This document shows, piece by piece, positions 1 through 8,448 of a stretch of DNA of 23,240 nucleotides. Origin of the DNA: JANXVV01 sp038230975 (GTDB lineage: Bacteria > Planctomycetota > Phycisphaerae > Tepidisphaerales > Tepidisphaeraceae). Location: positions 1 through 23,240 of the forward strand of contig JBBRMF010000056.1 in the NCBI GenBank assembly GCA_038230975.1. The letters run 5' to 3'. How positions within the stretch are numbered: the stretch's first letter is position 1; each line of letters opens with the position of its first letter. A program made the position numbers and the translations under genes. The notes under the pieces are model-generated. The model saw only the letters and a list, made by a program, of their open reading frames with translations, made no database searches and was not told the origin of the DNA.

Positions 1-64
1 CGTTCTGATACCGGTGCATGCCGTGCTGTCGTTGCGATATTGATCCGGCATTTTTCGCTTTGTC

Positions 65-162
65 CCCTCTCCCGGTACTCCGGGGGAGGGTTAGGATGGG
101 GGCTGATTTTATCGCGAAAATAAGCCCCCACCCCGGCCCTCCCCCGGAGTACCGGGAGAGGG
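65..162. repeat. Long hairpin repeat A (40-bp imperfect inverted repeat)
   Basis: The left arm at 65-104 and the right arm at 123-162 are complementary at about 36 of 40 positions. The outer 26 bp are perfect and contain CTCCCGGTACTCCGGGGGAG. The loop is 18 bases of A/T-rich sequence at 105-122. The element lies just beyond the 3' end of the leftward iron-sulfur gene, so it could end or stabilise that transcript. It has no U-tract of a classic terminator. The same arm sequence returns at 16913-17022, so this is a dispersed family (REP/MITE-like) rather than a one-off structure. Nothing else was seen in 1-195. Confidence 0.85.
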
Positions 163-195
163 AGTAAGAAGCCCTGATAACGCACAGCGATTTAG

Positions 196-2475
196 TCAAA
201 CCTTGGCGCCTCCCAACACATCGACACCAAAAAAAGCCGGGCCATCCACGCGACGCGCGGCGTTGTGCGGGCAGGCACTCACGCAACTGGGTTCCCGGTC
301 TTCCTCAATGCAATTGTCGAGATTGCACACCATCGCGCGGCGACCTTCCTGCTCCTGGTGGGTCATCGGGTCGATCACCGCGATCGGGTGCATGGTGATG
401 TTGCCATACGGGCAATTCTCGGCGCATTTTCCGCAACCGACGCAATGATCTTCGATCAGGATCGGCAAGCCACCTTTGCGATGAATCGCATCGACCGGGC
501 AACCGGAAAGGCATTTGGGATCACGGCAACTTCGGCAGGATGTGGTGATTAGATGATTGTCGTAACGGAGCCCATCGCGGATCAATCGCGTGATGCCCAG
601 GTGCGACTGCCCGCAAGCCTGGACGCATTCATCGCAACGCGTGCAGCGATCGAGGTCGATCGTCAACATGTGCTGCGCTTGAAAGAGTTCCTGGTCGAGG
701 TATTGGCGCAGGGAAGTGGTCTGCGGACGGTTTGATTCGGTGTTCCGCGGGGAGGTCATCGGATCATTGCGGAGCAGTTCCACCGCCCGGTCGCGAAGCT
801 GTTGACCGACATCGGGGAACTGGAGAATCATCTCGTCGAACTCGACTTTGCCGATGCGAATCAATTCGACATGGTCAAGCGCGGAACAGGTGGTCGTACG
901 GCGGTAGGGTGGCAGCAGCACACCGATCTCACCGAAGCCATACCCTTGCGACATATAGCGAATGGTCATTTTACTGCCATCACTGAATTGCTTGTCCACC
1001 TTCACATGGCCGAGGCGCACAAACCAGAAGGCATCGGCGGCGTCACCTTCGCGACAGACAATATCGCCGGGTTCGAAACGCTGGAGGGTGAGCTTGTCGC
1101 GAATTTGATCGATGAACGCCGGGGTTAGTTTCTGGAAAATGGGGTTGCGGCGAAGAAAGCTGTCGATGATGCGGCGTCGATAGTTCTCTTCCAGCTTCGC
1201 GCGGAATTCCCGATTGCGCGCGAGAATGTCCAAAAAGTTTCGGAACATGATGACGATTTCGGTTCCGTCTTCGGCGGCGCGAATGGTGGCGGATCGCGGT
1301 TCACCGTTCAGACAACTGGCCTCGCCGAAAAGAGCGCCTTGCCCGAGCTGCGCGATCGGGCGCGCTGGATCAAGTTCGATGCCGGAATCGACGGGGATGG
1401 AGGCCGTCCGAACCGGTGAGTCTGAAATCACTGCCAGTTTCGGGCCGAACATCCGATCCCACAAACTGCGTTCTTTCTCGACCGAAGTGCCTTTGACCAT
1501 GGTTTCCAGATAGACATCGACCGTGCCGCTGTTGATGTAAAATGCGGTTCGACCGTATTCACCCTGGCGGCAAATGAGTTCTCCTTTTTGAAATTGGCGT
1601 ACCGAGACTCCCCCTTCGCTGCGCTTTAAAAACTGCGGGGAAATGCGCCCGTTTTTAATTGGCTCGATGGTCTCGGCCATCTCGCGCGCGGTCAGGACGA
1701 TCCCGGGCGGTGGTTCTTTCGGGCGGCTTTGGCCGGTATAGGTGATCGCTCCGGTCGGGCAGGAGATCATGCAGTAACCGCAGTTGACGCAACTGCTGTC
1801 TTTCATATCCAGATCATTATCGAATCCGATATGTGTTTTTGCCCCTTTGCCCATGCGACCGATGACGAAGTGCTTGATTTCCGGCGCGCTGCACGCTCGC
1901 ACGCATCGGTCGCACAAAATACACGCCGCATGATCGATATGAATGCTGAAGTTGCTCGTGTCAGCGGCCCGAATGTAATCGGCAACGCGCGGTTGAAATA
2001 CGGTGGGTGTGGCCCAATCCAAATCGTGTGGCTTGCGCCCGGTGGGTTTTATCAGGCCGTAGCGTAACCCGTAGGCTTCCAGTTCGCAGTCGCCAGTTTC
2101 CTGTTGTCGCTTGCAGGGGATGGGGTGCTCGGCAAGCAGAAGTTCGACCAGTGTTTTGCGCGTGGCCTCAAGCTTTTCGTCATGAGCGATGACGTTCATG
2201 CCGTCTTTGCATTCCCGCGCACAGGCGGCTGCATACTGCGGTTCGGGCTTGCCGTTTTTGCCCAACACGTTCACTGCACAAACTCGGCAGACTGCCACCG
2301 GGTTGTAACCCAATTCGCGCGTGTGACAGAGCGCGGGGATGTCGATCCCATTTTGCTTGGCGGCTTCCCAGATCGTGGTGCCGGTATCGACGGTGAGAGT
2401 CTTTCCGTCGATCGTCACGCTGATTTTGCGACTGGTCGGAACCGGCGAAGGTGATTTAGTGGGTTTTTCACTCAT
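196..2475 (-). CDS. NuoG-like ferredoxin / dual cyclic-nucleotide-binding / four-cluster ferredoxin fusion protein
   Basis: This 759-residue protein probably transfers electrons in the cytoplasm; no signal peptide or Tat motif is visible. Residues 17-115 are a NuoG-type [2Fe-2S] domain (C50, C63, C66, C85). A His-Cys-like motif follows at 117-130, then two [4Fe-4S] motifs (C185/188/191/195 and C229/232/235/239). Residues 285-420 and 445-560 are two cNMP-binding domains, each with the phosphate-cassette FGE and an arginine (E385/R394, E516/R526). Residues 605-740 resemble DmsB/HybA/NrfC subunits with four cysteine quartets starting at C611, C647, C678 and C717. The start was chosen because its ATG overlaps the stop of the NuoEF gene (ATGA), implying translational coupling. 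The frame stays open upstream to 2739, but only as a shadow. The partner that accepts the electrons is not encoded in the window. The domain calls are firm; the role is inferred. Confidence 0.88.
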   Translation of the reverse strand: MSEKPTKSPSPVPTSRKISVTIDGKTLTVDTGTTIWEAAKQNGIDIPALCHTRELGYNPVAVCRVCAVNVLGKNGKPEPQYAAACARECKDGMNVIAHDEKLEATRKTLVELLLAEHPIPCKRQQETGDCELEAYGLRYGLIKPTGRKPHDLDWATPTVFQPRVADYIRAADTSNFSIHIDHAACILCDRCVRACSAPEIKHFVIGRMGKGAKTHIGFDNDLDMKDSSCVNCGYCMISCPTGAITYTGQSRPKEPPPGIVLTAREMAETIEPIKNGRISPQFLKRSEGGVSVRQFQKGELICRQGEYGRTAFYINSGTVDVYLETMVKGTSVEKERSLWDRMFGPKLAVISDSPVRTASIPVDSGIELDPARPIAQLGQGALFGEASCLNGEPRSATIRAAEDGTEIVIMFRNFLDILARNREFRAKLEENYRRRIIDSFLRRNPIFQKLTPAFIDQIRDKLTLQRFEPGDIVCREGDAADAFWFVRLGHVKVDKQFSDGSKMTIRYMSQGYGFGEIGVLLPPYRRTTTCSALDHVELIRIGKVEFDEMILQFPDVGQQLRDRAVELLRNDPMTSPRNTESNRPQTTSLRQYLDQELFQAQHMLTIDLDRCTRCDECVQACGQSHLGITRLIRDGLRYDNHLITTSCRSCRDPKCLSGCPVDAIHRKGGLPILIEDHCVGCGKCAENCPYGNITMHPIAVIDPMTHQEQEGRRAMVCNLDNCIEEDREPSCVSACPHNAARRVDGPAFFGVDVLGGAKV

Positions 2476-4352
2476 GACGCCTCGCGGTCTGCTCGGCTTG
2501 TCGCGCACACACCGGCGGGGCATTTTCCGGTTCGGTGCGCGTCGATTTCGTCGGGCCAGTATTTTAATACGGTCTGAATCGGCACATGCACGACTTTGCC
2601 CAAGCCGCAGATGGAGGTCATGCTTAATACCTGGGACAGTCTTTCGATGGTGTCTTTCCATTCTTCGCCGGCCGTGCCGGTGCGAATTTGTTTGATGACA
2701 TCCACCATTTTCTGCGAACCCACACGGCAGGGCACGCATTTCCCGCAGGATTCATTTCGGAAAAATCGCGTGAAGTTGAGGGCGGCATCAACGATGCACC
2801 GTCCCTCGGCCAGCACGACGATCGCTCCGGACCCAACCGATGTGCCGGCGGCGGCCACCGGGTTGCGCTGGCCGTCCTTGGTTTCACCGGGGAAATCCAT
2901 GGGCAGGTTGAGAAAAGCATCAGTCGCCGGCAGAAAACCAAACGTCGGGCCGGAAGGCGCGAACGCTTTTAGTTTTCGCCCTCCCGCAGCCCCGCCGGCT
3001 TTTTCAATCATTTCGGCGAAGGTGGTTCCCATTGAAATCTCAAACACGCCAGGACGCGCCACATCGCCACAGACGCTGGCCCACTTCAAACCTTCGCAGC
3101 CGCGCACGCCTTGGTCTTTGAACCATTGACCTCCTTTGCGAAGAATCGCGGGGAGATAGGTGTAGGTTTCGACGTTGCTGACGATCGTAGGTTTGCCCCA
3201 CAGCCCCTCGCCGGTGGGGAGGCCTTTGACTTCACCCAGATCGAAAATTCCGTTTCGTGGCATGCCGCGATGCCCCTCAATGGCTTCGAGCAACGCGGTT
3301 TGTTCACCCATGACATAGCCGCCGGGACTGATGAAAACTTCGAGCTCGAAGTTCTTTCCGCTTCCCAAAAGGTTGTCGCCGAGATATCGAGCTTTGGGAA
3401 CCAATTTTCCCTGTGAATCTGATACCGTTTCAGCCCGTGCCCAGCGAATTTCACGTCGCAGCGAGGCGGCCTGTTCTTCATATTCATGCCGCAGATAGAT
3501 GTATCCTTTTCGCGCACCGACCGCGAGGCCAACCAGCGTTATCGCCTCGACCAGCAGATGTGGAAAGCGTCGCAACACTTCGCGATCTTTGATCGTGCCA
3601 GGTTCACTTTCATCCGCATTGCAGACGACATATTTGTCGTCGGAAACTGCGTCTTTAACCTGCGTGAATTTTCGGAGAAAGGGTTTGCCGGCACCACCCA
3701 TGCCGCGGAGATTCCCTTCTTTGATGCCCGTGCCGATGGGCGAAAAATCGCCGGTCGCCAGGAATCGGCGCAACTCGCCGTAGTGTTCGTCGATGCTTTG
3801 ATAAGGGTCCGTGCGATAGTCTGCGTTTAGCGATGGATCTCGCCCGATTTCATCCCAACGCGGAGGGGCCGGGCGCAGGTTTTTTGAAGCACGCGGAGCC
3901 ACTGCGGCCGTCGACGCGGGGGTCGTCTCGACTTGTTTTTCCGTCAACGCGGCGAGCGCGATCGACTGCCGTGCCAGGTCCAGAAGCGCTTTAGGGTCCG
4001 GTGATGAATGCACATGATGATTGATCGTGATCGCCGGTGCCGTGTCGCAACGACCGAGGCACGGGCAACGGCCGACATCGACGTTCGACTTTCCTTCGGC
4101 ATCCTGCTGAATTTGCCGATAGACGCCCTCGGCTCCTCTGATGAAACAAGGCAGCGCCGTGCAAACGCGAATCTCAGATTTCGGAGGTTTCTGGAACCGA
4201 AATTCCGGATAATAGCTGGCGACGCTGTAGATGTGACAGACTCCGGAACCCACGCGATCGGCCAGACGATAGAGCTCCGCCTCGGGCACATAGCCGTCGG
4301 AGGTCTTTTGAATTTCTCGAAGCTCGCTGAAGATTTGTTCGCGGTTCGCCAT
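2472..4352 (-). CDS. NuoE-NuoF fusion, NADH-oxidising flavoprotein subunit
   Basis: This 626-residue protein fuses the two subunits of a complex I or HoxF-type NADH-oxidising module. Residues 1-130 are a NuoE-like thioredoxin fold whose [2Fe-2S] ligands are C64, C69, C98 and C102. A proline/alanine-rich linker covers about 140-165. Residues 185-600 are NuoF: the FMN/NADH-site signature GMGGAGKP at 217-224, the CNADESEPGT stretch at 244-253, a glycine-rich GGYVMGEQTALL segment at 344-355, and the [4Fe-4S] ligands C536, C539, C542 and C582. It should take electrons from NADH through FMN and pass them to the iron-sulfur protein encoded next, with which it overlaps by four bases. No other complex I or hydrogenase subunit is present, so it is not a standard nuo operon. 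The ATG is preceded by AAAGGG at very close spacing. Confidence 0.92.
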   Translation of the reverse strand: MANREQIFSELREIQKTSDGYVPEAELYRLADRVGSGVCHIYSVASYYPEFRFQKPPKSEIRVCTALPCFIRGAEGVYRQIQQDAEGKSNVDVGRCPCLGRCDTAPAITINHHVHSSPDPKALLDLARQSIALAALTEKQVETTPASTAAVAPRASKNLRPAPPRWDEIGRDPSLNADYRTDPYQSIDEHYGELRRFLATGDFSPIGTGIKEGNLRGMGGAGKPFLRKFTQVKDAVSDDKYVVCNADESEPGTIKDREVLRRFPHLLVEAITLVGLAVGARKGYIYLRHEYEEQAASLRREIRWARAETVSDSQGKLVPKARYLGDNLLGSGKNFELEVFISPGGYVMGEQTALLEAIEGHRGMPRNGIFDLGEVKGLPTGEGLWGKPTIVSNVETYTYLPAILRKGGQWFKDQGVRGCEGLKWASVCGDVARPGVFEISMGTTFAEMIEKAGGAAGGRKLKAFAPSGPTFGFLPATDAFLNLPMDFPGETKDGQRNPVAAAGTSVGSGAIVVLAEGRCIVDAALNFTRFFRNESCGKCVPCRVGSQKMVDVIKQIRTGTAGEEWKDTIERLSQVLSMTSICGLGKVVHVPIQTVLKYWPDEIDAHRTGKCPAGVCATSRADREAS

Positions 4353-4450
4353 ACCCTTTACACTTCAAGGTGATTCTGCGAAAAATGCAAGCCCGTCCGG
4401 GCGAGTTGTTTTTGTTGGCCGCTGAAATGCCTTGCTGGAGAAACCCGAGT
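4353..4450. promoter_or_regulatory. Divergent control region between NuoEF and decaheme genes
   Basis: These 98 bases separate the leftward NADH-oxidising operon from the rightward cytochrome gene and must hold the signals for both, if each has its own promoter. I could not find a convincing -35/-10 pair on either strand. There is a small GCCC/GGGC hairpin at 4391-4402 followed by a T-rich run. The shared position suggests co-regulation of the two arms; that is an inference. Confidence 0.45.
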
Positions 4451-6124
4451 ATGCCCACGCCGAAGGATAGCAAGGCAATTGCCGGTCTCATTGATATCAC
4501 CTATCACAGACGCCCGCACTGGTTCAGATGGTGGCGGCGATTTCTGGTGGTTTTCACGGGGCTGGTCACAATTGCCATTGTCACTTATCAAATCACCGGT
4601 CATCGAGAACGTTGGCTGAATCCCGGTCACGTCAGCGCCGCGCACGCCCTGTTTGAAAATGACTGCGCGCAATGTCACGACAACGATCACCGAGGCGGAT
4701 TTTCCAAGGCGGTCTCTGATACTGCCTGCATGGCGTGTCACCGTGATGCCGCCGCCCACAATCCGCACGCCGATCTGCATCCTGGGAAGCAAGGGGCGGT
4801 GCATTTGACGTCGCTGAAAAATCCGATGAAGTCGGCGGATTGCGTGGTGTGTCATATCGAACATCGCGGGCAGGCCGCCTTGGCGGGAACGAGCGATCAA
4901 CTCTGCGTGCAGTGTCACGGCGATCTGGCCAATCACATGAAAGACGGCGCAAAACCGAAAGCGGGATTCGATCTGCGCGTAACGTCGTTTAAGCCTGGCA
5001 ACCATCCGGAATTCGGCCGATCACTTCCACGACCCACCACTCAAATTCTCGCGGCGGCGACCCAACCGGTAACTCCGTGGGCGGACAACACCGTGCTCAA
5101 ATTCAACCATTCGAAGCATTTGAATCCGCAGGGTTCAATCCACATTCAAGGTTGCGCATCCTGTCATTCAACCGAGGATCGATCGACCGGGCGTCTGGCG
5201 TCGCTCAGCTCGGCGACCCAACCCGCAAACACCTCCGCGCGGCGATACATGCGGCCGGTCAGCTACGAGCGAGATTGCCGGTCCTGCCATTCGGTGGGGC
5301 TTCCGGCAACGAAAGAATTGGAGAGGGTTTTAGCGGTGAAGGTGGCACCCATCGTCACCCACGGATCGATGGATGTCGTACGGGCGGAACTGAATGATCT
5401 TGATCATCGCTATCTGGCGCTGGTTGAAGATCACCCAGACTTGCTGAAAGCGGGCAAGCCTGTTGCGGAATGGTTGAAGGAGCAACAAGACGAACTGGTC
5501 GAATCCCATTTGAAAAAAGTGAAGACGCTGGGTGAGGCGCTGGTCGATGCTCAGGAGGCGACGCAAAAAAGTATTGATGCGCGGGAAGAGTTGAAAAAAG
5601 AAATGGAAAAGAAGCCTGTCGATGCGGCCAAGGTGAAAGAACTGCTCGATCAGGTCAATGATCCGGAATCACCGATCTCGGCGGCAGAGCGGGCGAAGTA
5701 TCTTTTCGCGGCGGCCGCGGAACAGCAGGTGGCGGTTTTGAATAGCTCGAGTAACTGTAGTAAATGCCACGAAACGGCCGGCAAGGTTGTGTTGGCTGCC
5801 GATTACGCGACTGCGCTTTCTTCCGGGAAGCGGCCGGCCACCGGTGCCGATGCATTGCGGTTTCGTACGTTGCCGACTGGTTTACCTGAATCACCCCGTC
5901 GGTGGTTTGGAGAAAGTGATTTTAACCATGATGCGCATCGCACCACTGCCTGTCTCGATTGCCATCAGGGGATTGAACGGGATGGCCTGGGCGGCAAACC
6001 CGATGATGGCATCGCTAGAATGCCAAATTTAAAGAGTTGCGCTGCTTGTCACATTCCCGATCATGCGGAAATGCGTGGGGCGAATGCGGGGTGCGTTACG
6101 TGTCATCATTTCCACGATCGGTGA
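4451..6124 (+). CDS. Membrane-anchored decaheme cytochrome c
   Basis: This 557-residue protein has ten CXXCH haem-binding motifs, at residues 72, 93, 131, 152, 235, 276, 436, 501, 530 and 548. After a basic, tryptophan-rich stretch (RRPHWFRWWRR) there is one hydrophobic segment at about 31-48 and no obvious cleavage site. It is therefore probably anchored in the inner membrane with the haems in the periplasm. Haems 1-6 and 7-10 are separated by about 120 charged, helix-prone residues (310-430). The likely role is to carry electrons across the periplasm, as CymA/MtrA-type proteins do. ATG 4451 was chosen because GGAG lies 10 bases upstream and it leaves a normal membrane anchor. The frame is open from GTG 4370. 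It is divergent from the NuoEF operon. Haem count is certain; partner proteins are inferred. Confidence 0.9.
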   Translation: MPTPKDSKAIAGLIDITYHRRPHWFRWWRRFLVVFTGLVTIAIVTYQITGHRERWLNPGHVSAAHALFENDCAQCHDNDHRGGFSKAVSDTACMACHRDAAAHNPHADLHPGKQGAVHLTSLKNPMKSADCVVCHIEHRGQAALAGTSDQLCVQCHGDLANHMKDGAKPKAGFDLRVTSFKPGNHPEFGRSLPRPTTQILAAATQPVTPWADNTVLKFNHSKHLNPQGSIHIQGCASCHSTEDRSTGRLASLSSATQPANTSARRYMRPVSYERDCRSCHSVGLPATKELERVLAVKVAPIVTHGSMDVVRAELNDLDHRYLALVEDHPDLLKAGKPVAEWLKEQQDELVESHLKKVKTLGEALVDAQEATQKSIDAREELKKEMEKKPVDAAKVKELLDQVNDPESPISAAERAKYLFAAAAEQQVAVLNSSSNCSKCHETAGKVVLAADYATALSSGKRPATGADALRFRTLPTGLPESPRRWFGESDFNHDAHRTTACLDCHQGIERDGLGGKPDDGIARMPNLKSCAACHIPDHAEMRGANAGCVTCHHFHDR

Positions 6125-6274
6125 TAGGCACAATAGGACATAATAGGAGCCTCGATTTGCGCGCAGCGGAAATCGAAAGAATCGTACGTTTCTCCGCTCT
6201 GTCTCCGAATACTCCGCTTCTCCGGGTTGCATTTTCGGATGACTGAAAAACTGGACTCGCACCGTACAGTCGAC

Positions 6275-8050
6275 TCACAAATCCGCATGTCGCGGAAGTT
6301 TGACGTAGGGGAGTTTCACGTGTTTTGCGTCTTTTGAGACTGCCACTGAAATCTGTTCGCGAATTTGTTGATGGACTCCCAAGGTGGCGAGATTGGGGAG
6401 AATGGAATGGATGAGCTGCGCGATGCCGTTTGGGCCGAGACGATCGCTGCGGATGGCGGCGGCGGGTTGGAAGCCGGCGGCGCCGGAAAAGCTGATCAGG
6501 TCATCCTGATCGACGCCGTCACCGCTGATTCCAATGCCGCCGACGAGATGGCCCTCTTTATAGAGGGGGAAACCACCGGGAAAGAGGGTAATGCCGTTGG
6601 AGATCACATCCCCGAATTTTAACGGCTGAAGATTGCCGAGCGCTCCGGCGGTGGGGTCGACAAGATTGAACCCGCTCAACTCATTTTGTAGATGATACAG
6701 CGGCCCGGTCTGCCCACCGTTAATACCGACGGGGAAGTATTTCTGGGCGAGAAATCCTACTGCTCGGCTGCTGAACGCCACTGAATCATTGCTGAAAAAC
6801 ACGGCCGTGCGGGCTTTCTGCACGGCGACGTCATAGCTGAAGTTCGTCGTATCCTGCATCCCAAATACGCCGAGCACGTTGCCCTGCACATCGACAACCG
6901 AGACAAACACGCGGGCCTGAACGCCTATGGGCTCGCGGATGGCGGCACGCGTTTTCGTGGCGCGGCTGACCGCCTGGCCGATGATCTGCGTCACATCTGC
7001 TGAACTCAAGGAAGGCAAACCCGGCCCGGCAGCGGTTCCGTCGACAATCGGAAAACGCAATTGGCCGGGAATGCCATTGAACGCAGCATCGGTGAAGTTT
7101 GCGTGACCCCCGGCGACGGTGCCGTTGAAGAAATCGGGATAGGTTAGGAGCGTTGCGCCAGCCGTTTGCAGTTGGTCAAATGTCTGCGGAGGTTTACCGG
7201 ATGCTGGTTTGTCGAGAGTGAAGGGGAATCGCAGCCCTTCAAGAAATATTTTGTCTGCGCGGATCGCCGCCGGTGCCATAAACCCCTTTGCGCCGGCGAG
7301 CGCGACGGCCTCATTGCGGGAATGTTCTTCCACGCCGTTGGAGGCTTTGGCGGTTGCGTCGGTATCCCCTTGAATGGCCACGTCGGATCGAGCGAGGATA
7401 TCTTTTCCGTCACCGGCGACACCGATTCCCCCGACGGGAATGCCGTTGATATACAAGGGGATTCCACCGGGATCACCGCTCAGGCCTGCGATGGTCATCG
7501 GGTAAATGTCAGAGCTATGAAACCCCAAGCCATCGGAGACCGCGCCGTGGAGCGACGAAAATTGGACGCCGTAAAGAGGCCCGCCGGGCGTGTTGGCGAC
7601 CGGGTTTGGGAAGTGATCCTGGATGATGAATCGTGCCGTGCGGGTGGAGAAAGCATCCTGCGTACTCTCAAAGAACGCGGCGGTTACGGCTTGATCAATC
7701 GCCTTAATTTCGCGGATCGCCAGTTGCGTCGGCGAGACCGCTGCGGTGGTGGGTGACTCCAGCAAGCCAAGGATGTTTCCGTCGCGATCGGCGACGGCGA
7801 TAACCTGGCCGGGGCTGGCTTGCGACGCCGCCTGTGCCAAAATCGTCTTCACATCGTCGGCAGATAGAAACAGGGAGTTGGCGCTGGTCGGGCCGACCTT
7901 GGCTGCATGAGCGCGTACATTCGAGGCTACTGCCTTGGGTATTGCAGTGGAATTAACCCGCATATGAGACACTGCGCTGAAGAACCGCCGAGATTCCAAT
8001 AACTCCACCTGCGGAACAGAAGTGATTTCGATCCTGTGTTTATTGCGCAT
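6275..8050 (-). CDS. Secreted tandem GlcG/HbpS-domain protein (possible haem-binding)
   Basis: The product (591 residues) has the planctomycete extracellular N-terminal motif VELLESRRFFSA at residues 15-26. Two copies of a GlcG/HbpS-like (DUF336) domain follow, at about 63-270 and 350-545. Each copy contains a SADDV/SSADV helix start, a VADRDGN / VVDVQGN strand, and an IPVGGIGVAGDG / HLVGGIGISGDG loop. The family includes HbpS, a haem-binding redox sensor of Streptomyces, and proteins encoded beside glycolate oxidase; the ligand here is unknown. It lies between two multihaem cytochrome genes, convergent with the first and divergent from the barrel gene. ATG 8050 puts the secretion motif close to the N-terminus; ATG 8110 would add 20 residues. 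The cell-surface location is inferred from the motif. Confidence 0.8.
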   Translation of the reverse strand: MRNKHRIEITSVPQVELLESRRFFSAVSHMRVNSTAIPKAVASNVRAHAAKVGPTSANSLFLSADDVKTILAQAASQASPGQVIAVADRDGNILGLLESPTTAAVSPTQLAIREIKAIDQAVTAAFFESTQDAFSTRTARFIIQDHFPNPVANTPGGPLYGVQFSSLHGAVSDGLGFHSSDIYPMTIAGLSGDPGGIPLYINGIPVGGIGVAGDGKDILARSDVAIQGDTDATAKASNGVEEHSRNEAVALAGAKGFMAPAAIRADKIFLEGLRFPFTLDKPASGKPPQTFDQLQTAGATLLTYPDFFNGTVAGGHANFTDAAFNGIPGQLRFPIVDGTAAGPGLPSLSSADVTQIIGQAVSRATKTRAAIREPIGVQARVFVSVVDVQGNVLGVFGMQDTTNFSYDVAVQKARTAVFFSNDSVAFSSRAVGFLAQKYFPVGINGGQTGPLYHLQNELSGFNLVDPTAGALGNLQPLKFGDVISNGITLFPGGFPLYKEGHLVGGIGISGDGVDQDDLISFSGAAGFQPAAAIRSDRLGPNGIAQLIHSILPNLATLGVHQQIREQISVAVSKDAKHVKLPYVKLPRHADL

Positions 8051-8130
8051 CTCGTTGCCTGCCGATGTAGAGCTTCGATCAAAAGTGAATGATCTTAGAG
8101 CGTTTCGCACGTTGGTGTAGCGGCATCAGT

Positions 8131-8217
8131 GGGTGCCACAGGTCGCGGTACTCCGAGACCTGTGCGTTTCGGCGGGCAGAAGGCACAGGTCTTGGAGTAC
8201 CGCGACCCGTGTCACCC
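8131..8217. repeat. Long hairpin repeat B (35-bp inverted repeat)
   Basis: The arms at 8131-8165 and 8183-8217 match at 32 of 35 positions around a 17-base loop. The arm core GGTCGCGGTACTCC shares GGTACTCCG with repeats A and C, but the flanking arm sequence differs, so it may be a second subfamily. It sits between the divergent GlcG/HbpS-like and barrel genes, upstream of both starts, where it could insulate or regulate either promoter. No recombinase or target-site duplication was recognised. Confidence 0.85.
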
Positions 8218-8448
8218 GACATCGGGCAACTTACCAACCTGAAACGTACTCTAAATAGATATCTCTGATTCAGATAAATCGCAACATTGCGCTCGACCTG
8301 CGACATTAAAAAGCAGCATGCATTCCGATTCAAACTGTGGACAGAAAACGAAAAACTCGCCAATCGAGGATACCGCGTTATGATCTGCAGAGTAGGCGAT
8401 TCCATTTTTCGGAGGCTGATCGATTTACAATTGCGAATCGGGACCCCC
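8218..8448 (+). promoter_or_regulatory. Leader/upstream region of the outer-membrane barrel gene
   Basis: About 230 bases without a clear gene lie between repeat B and the signal-peptide start of the barrel gene. The barrel reading frame is open back to 8287, but the extra 54 residues have no domain and would bury the signal peptide, so I treat them as non-coding leader. It contains an A/T-rich patch at about 8250-8280. No convincing promoter hexamers were found. Confidence 0.35.

Noticed and set aside
2476..2739. N-terminal extension of the iron-sulfur fusion gene by 88 residues
   Set aside because: It lies wholly inside the end of the NuoEF gene in another frame, is arginine-rich without domain pattern, and the ATGA overlap gives a better start at 2475.
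196..4352. Standard complex I (nuo) operon
   Set aside because: Only NuoE/F and a NuoG-like N-terminus are present; no membrane subunits or other peripheral subunits, and the NuoG-like part is fused to cNMP and DmsB-like domains.
4391..4414. GC hairpin followed by a T-rich run in the divergent region, terminator or attenuator
   Set aside because: The stem is only 4-5 bp and the loop very small; no upstream transcript on that strand is known.
6152..6176. Hairpin between the convergent decaheme and GlcG/HbpS genes as a terminator
   Set aside because: The stem has a mismatch, the loop is three bases and there is no U-tract on either strand; it may still help end transcription, but I cannot support the call.
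7166..7756. 196-residue rightward open frame
   Set aside because: It is the antisense of the GlcG/HbpS tandem gene, with no domain and composition explained by the codon pattern of the real gene.
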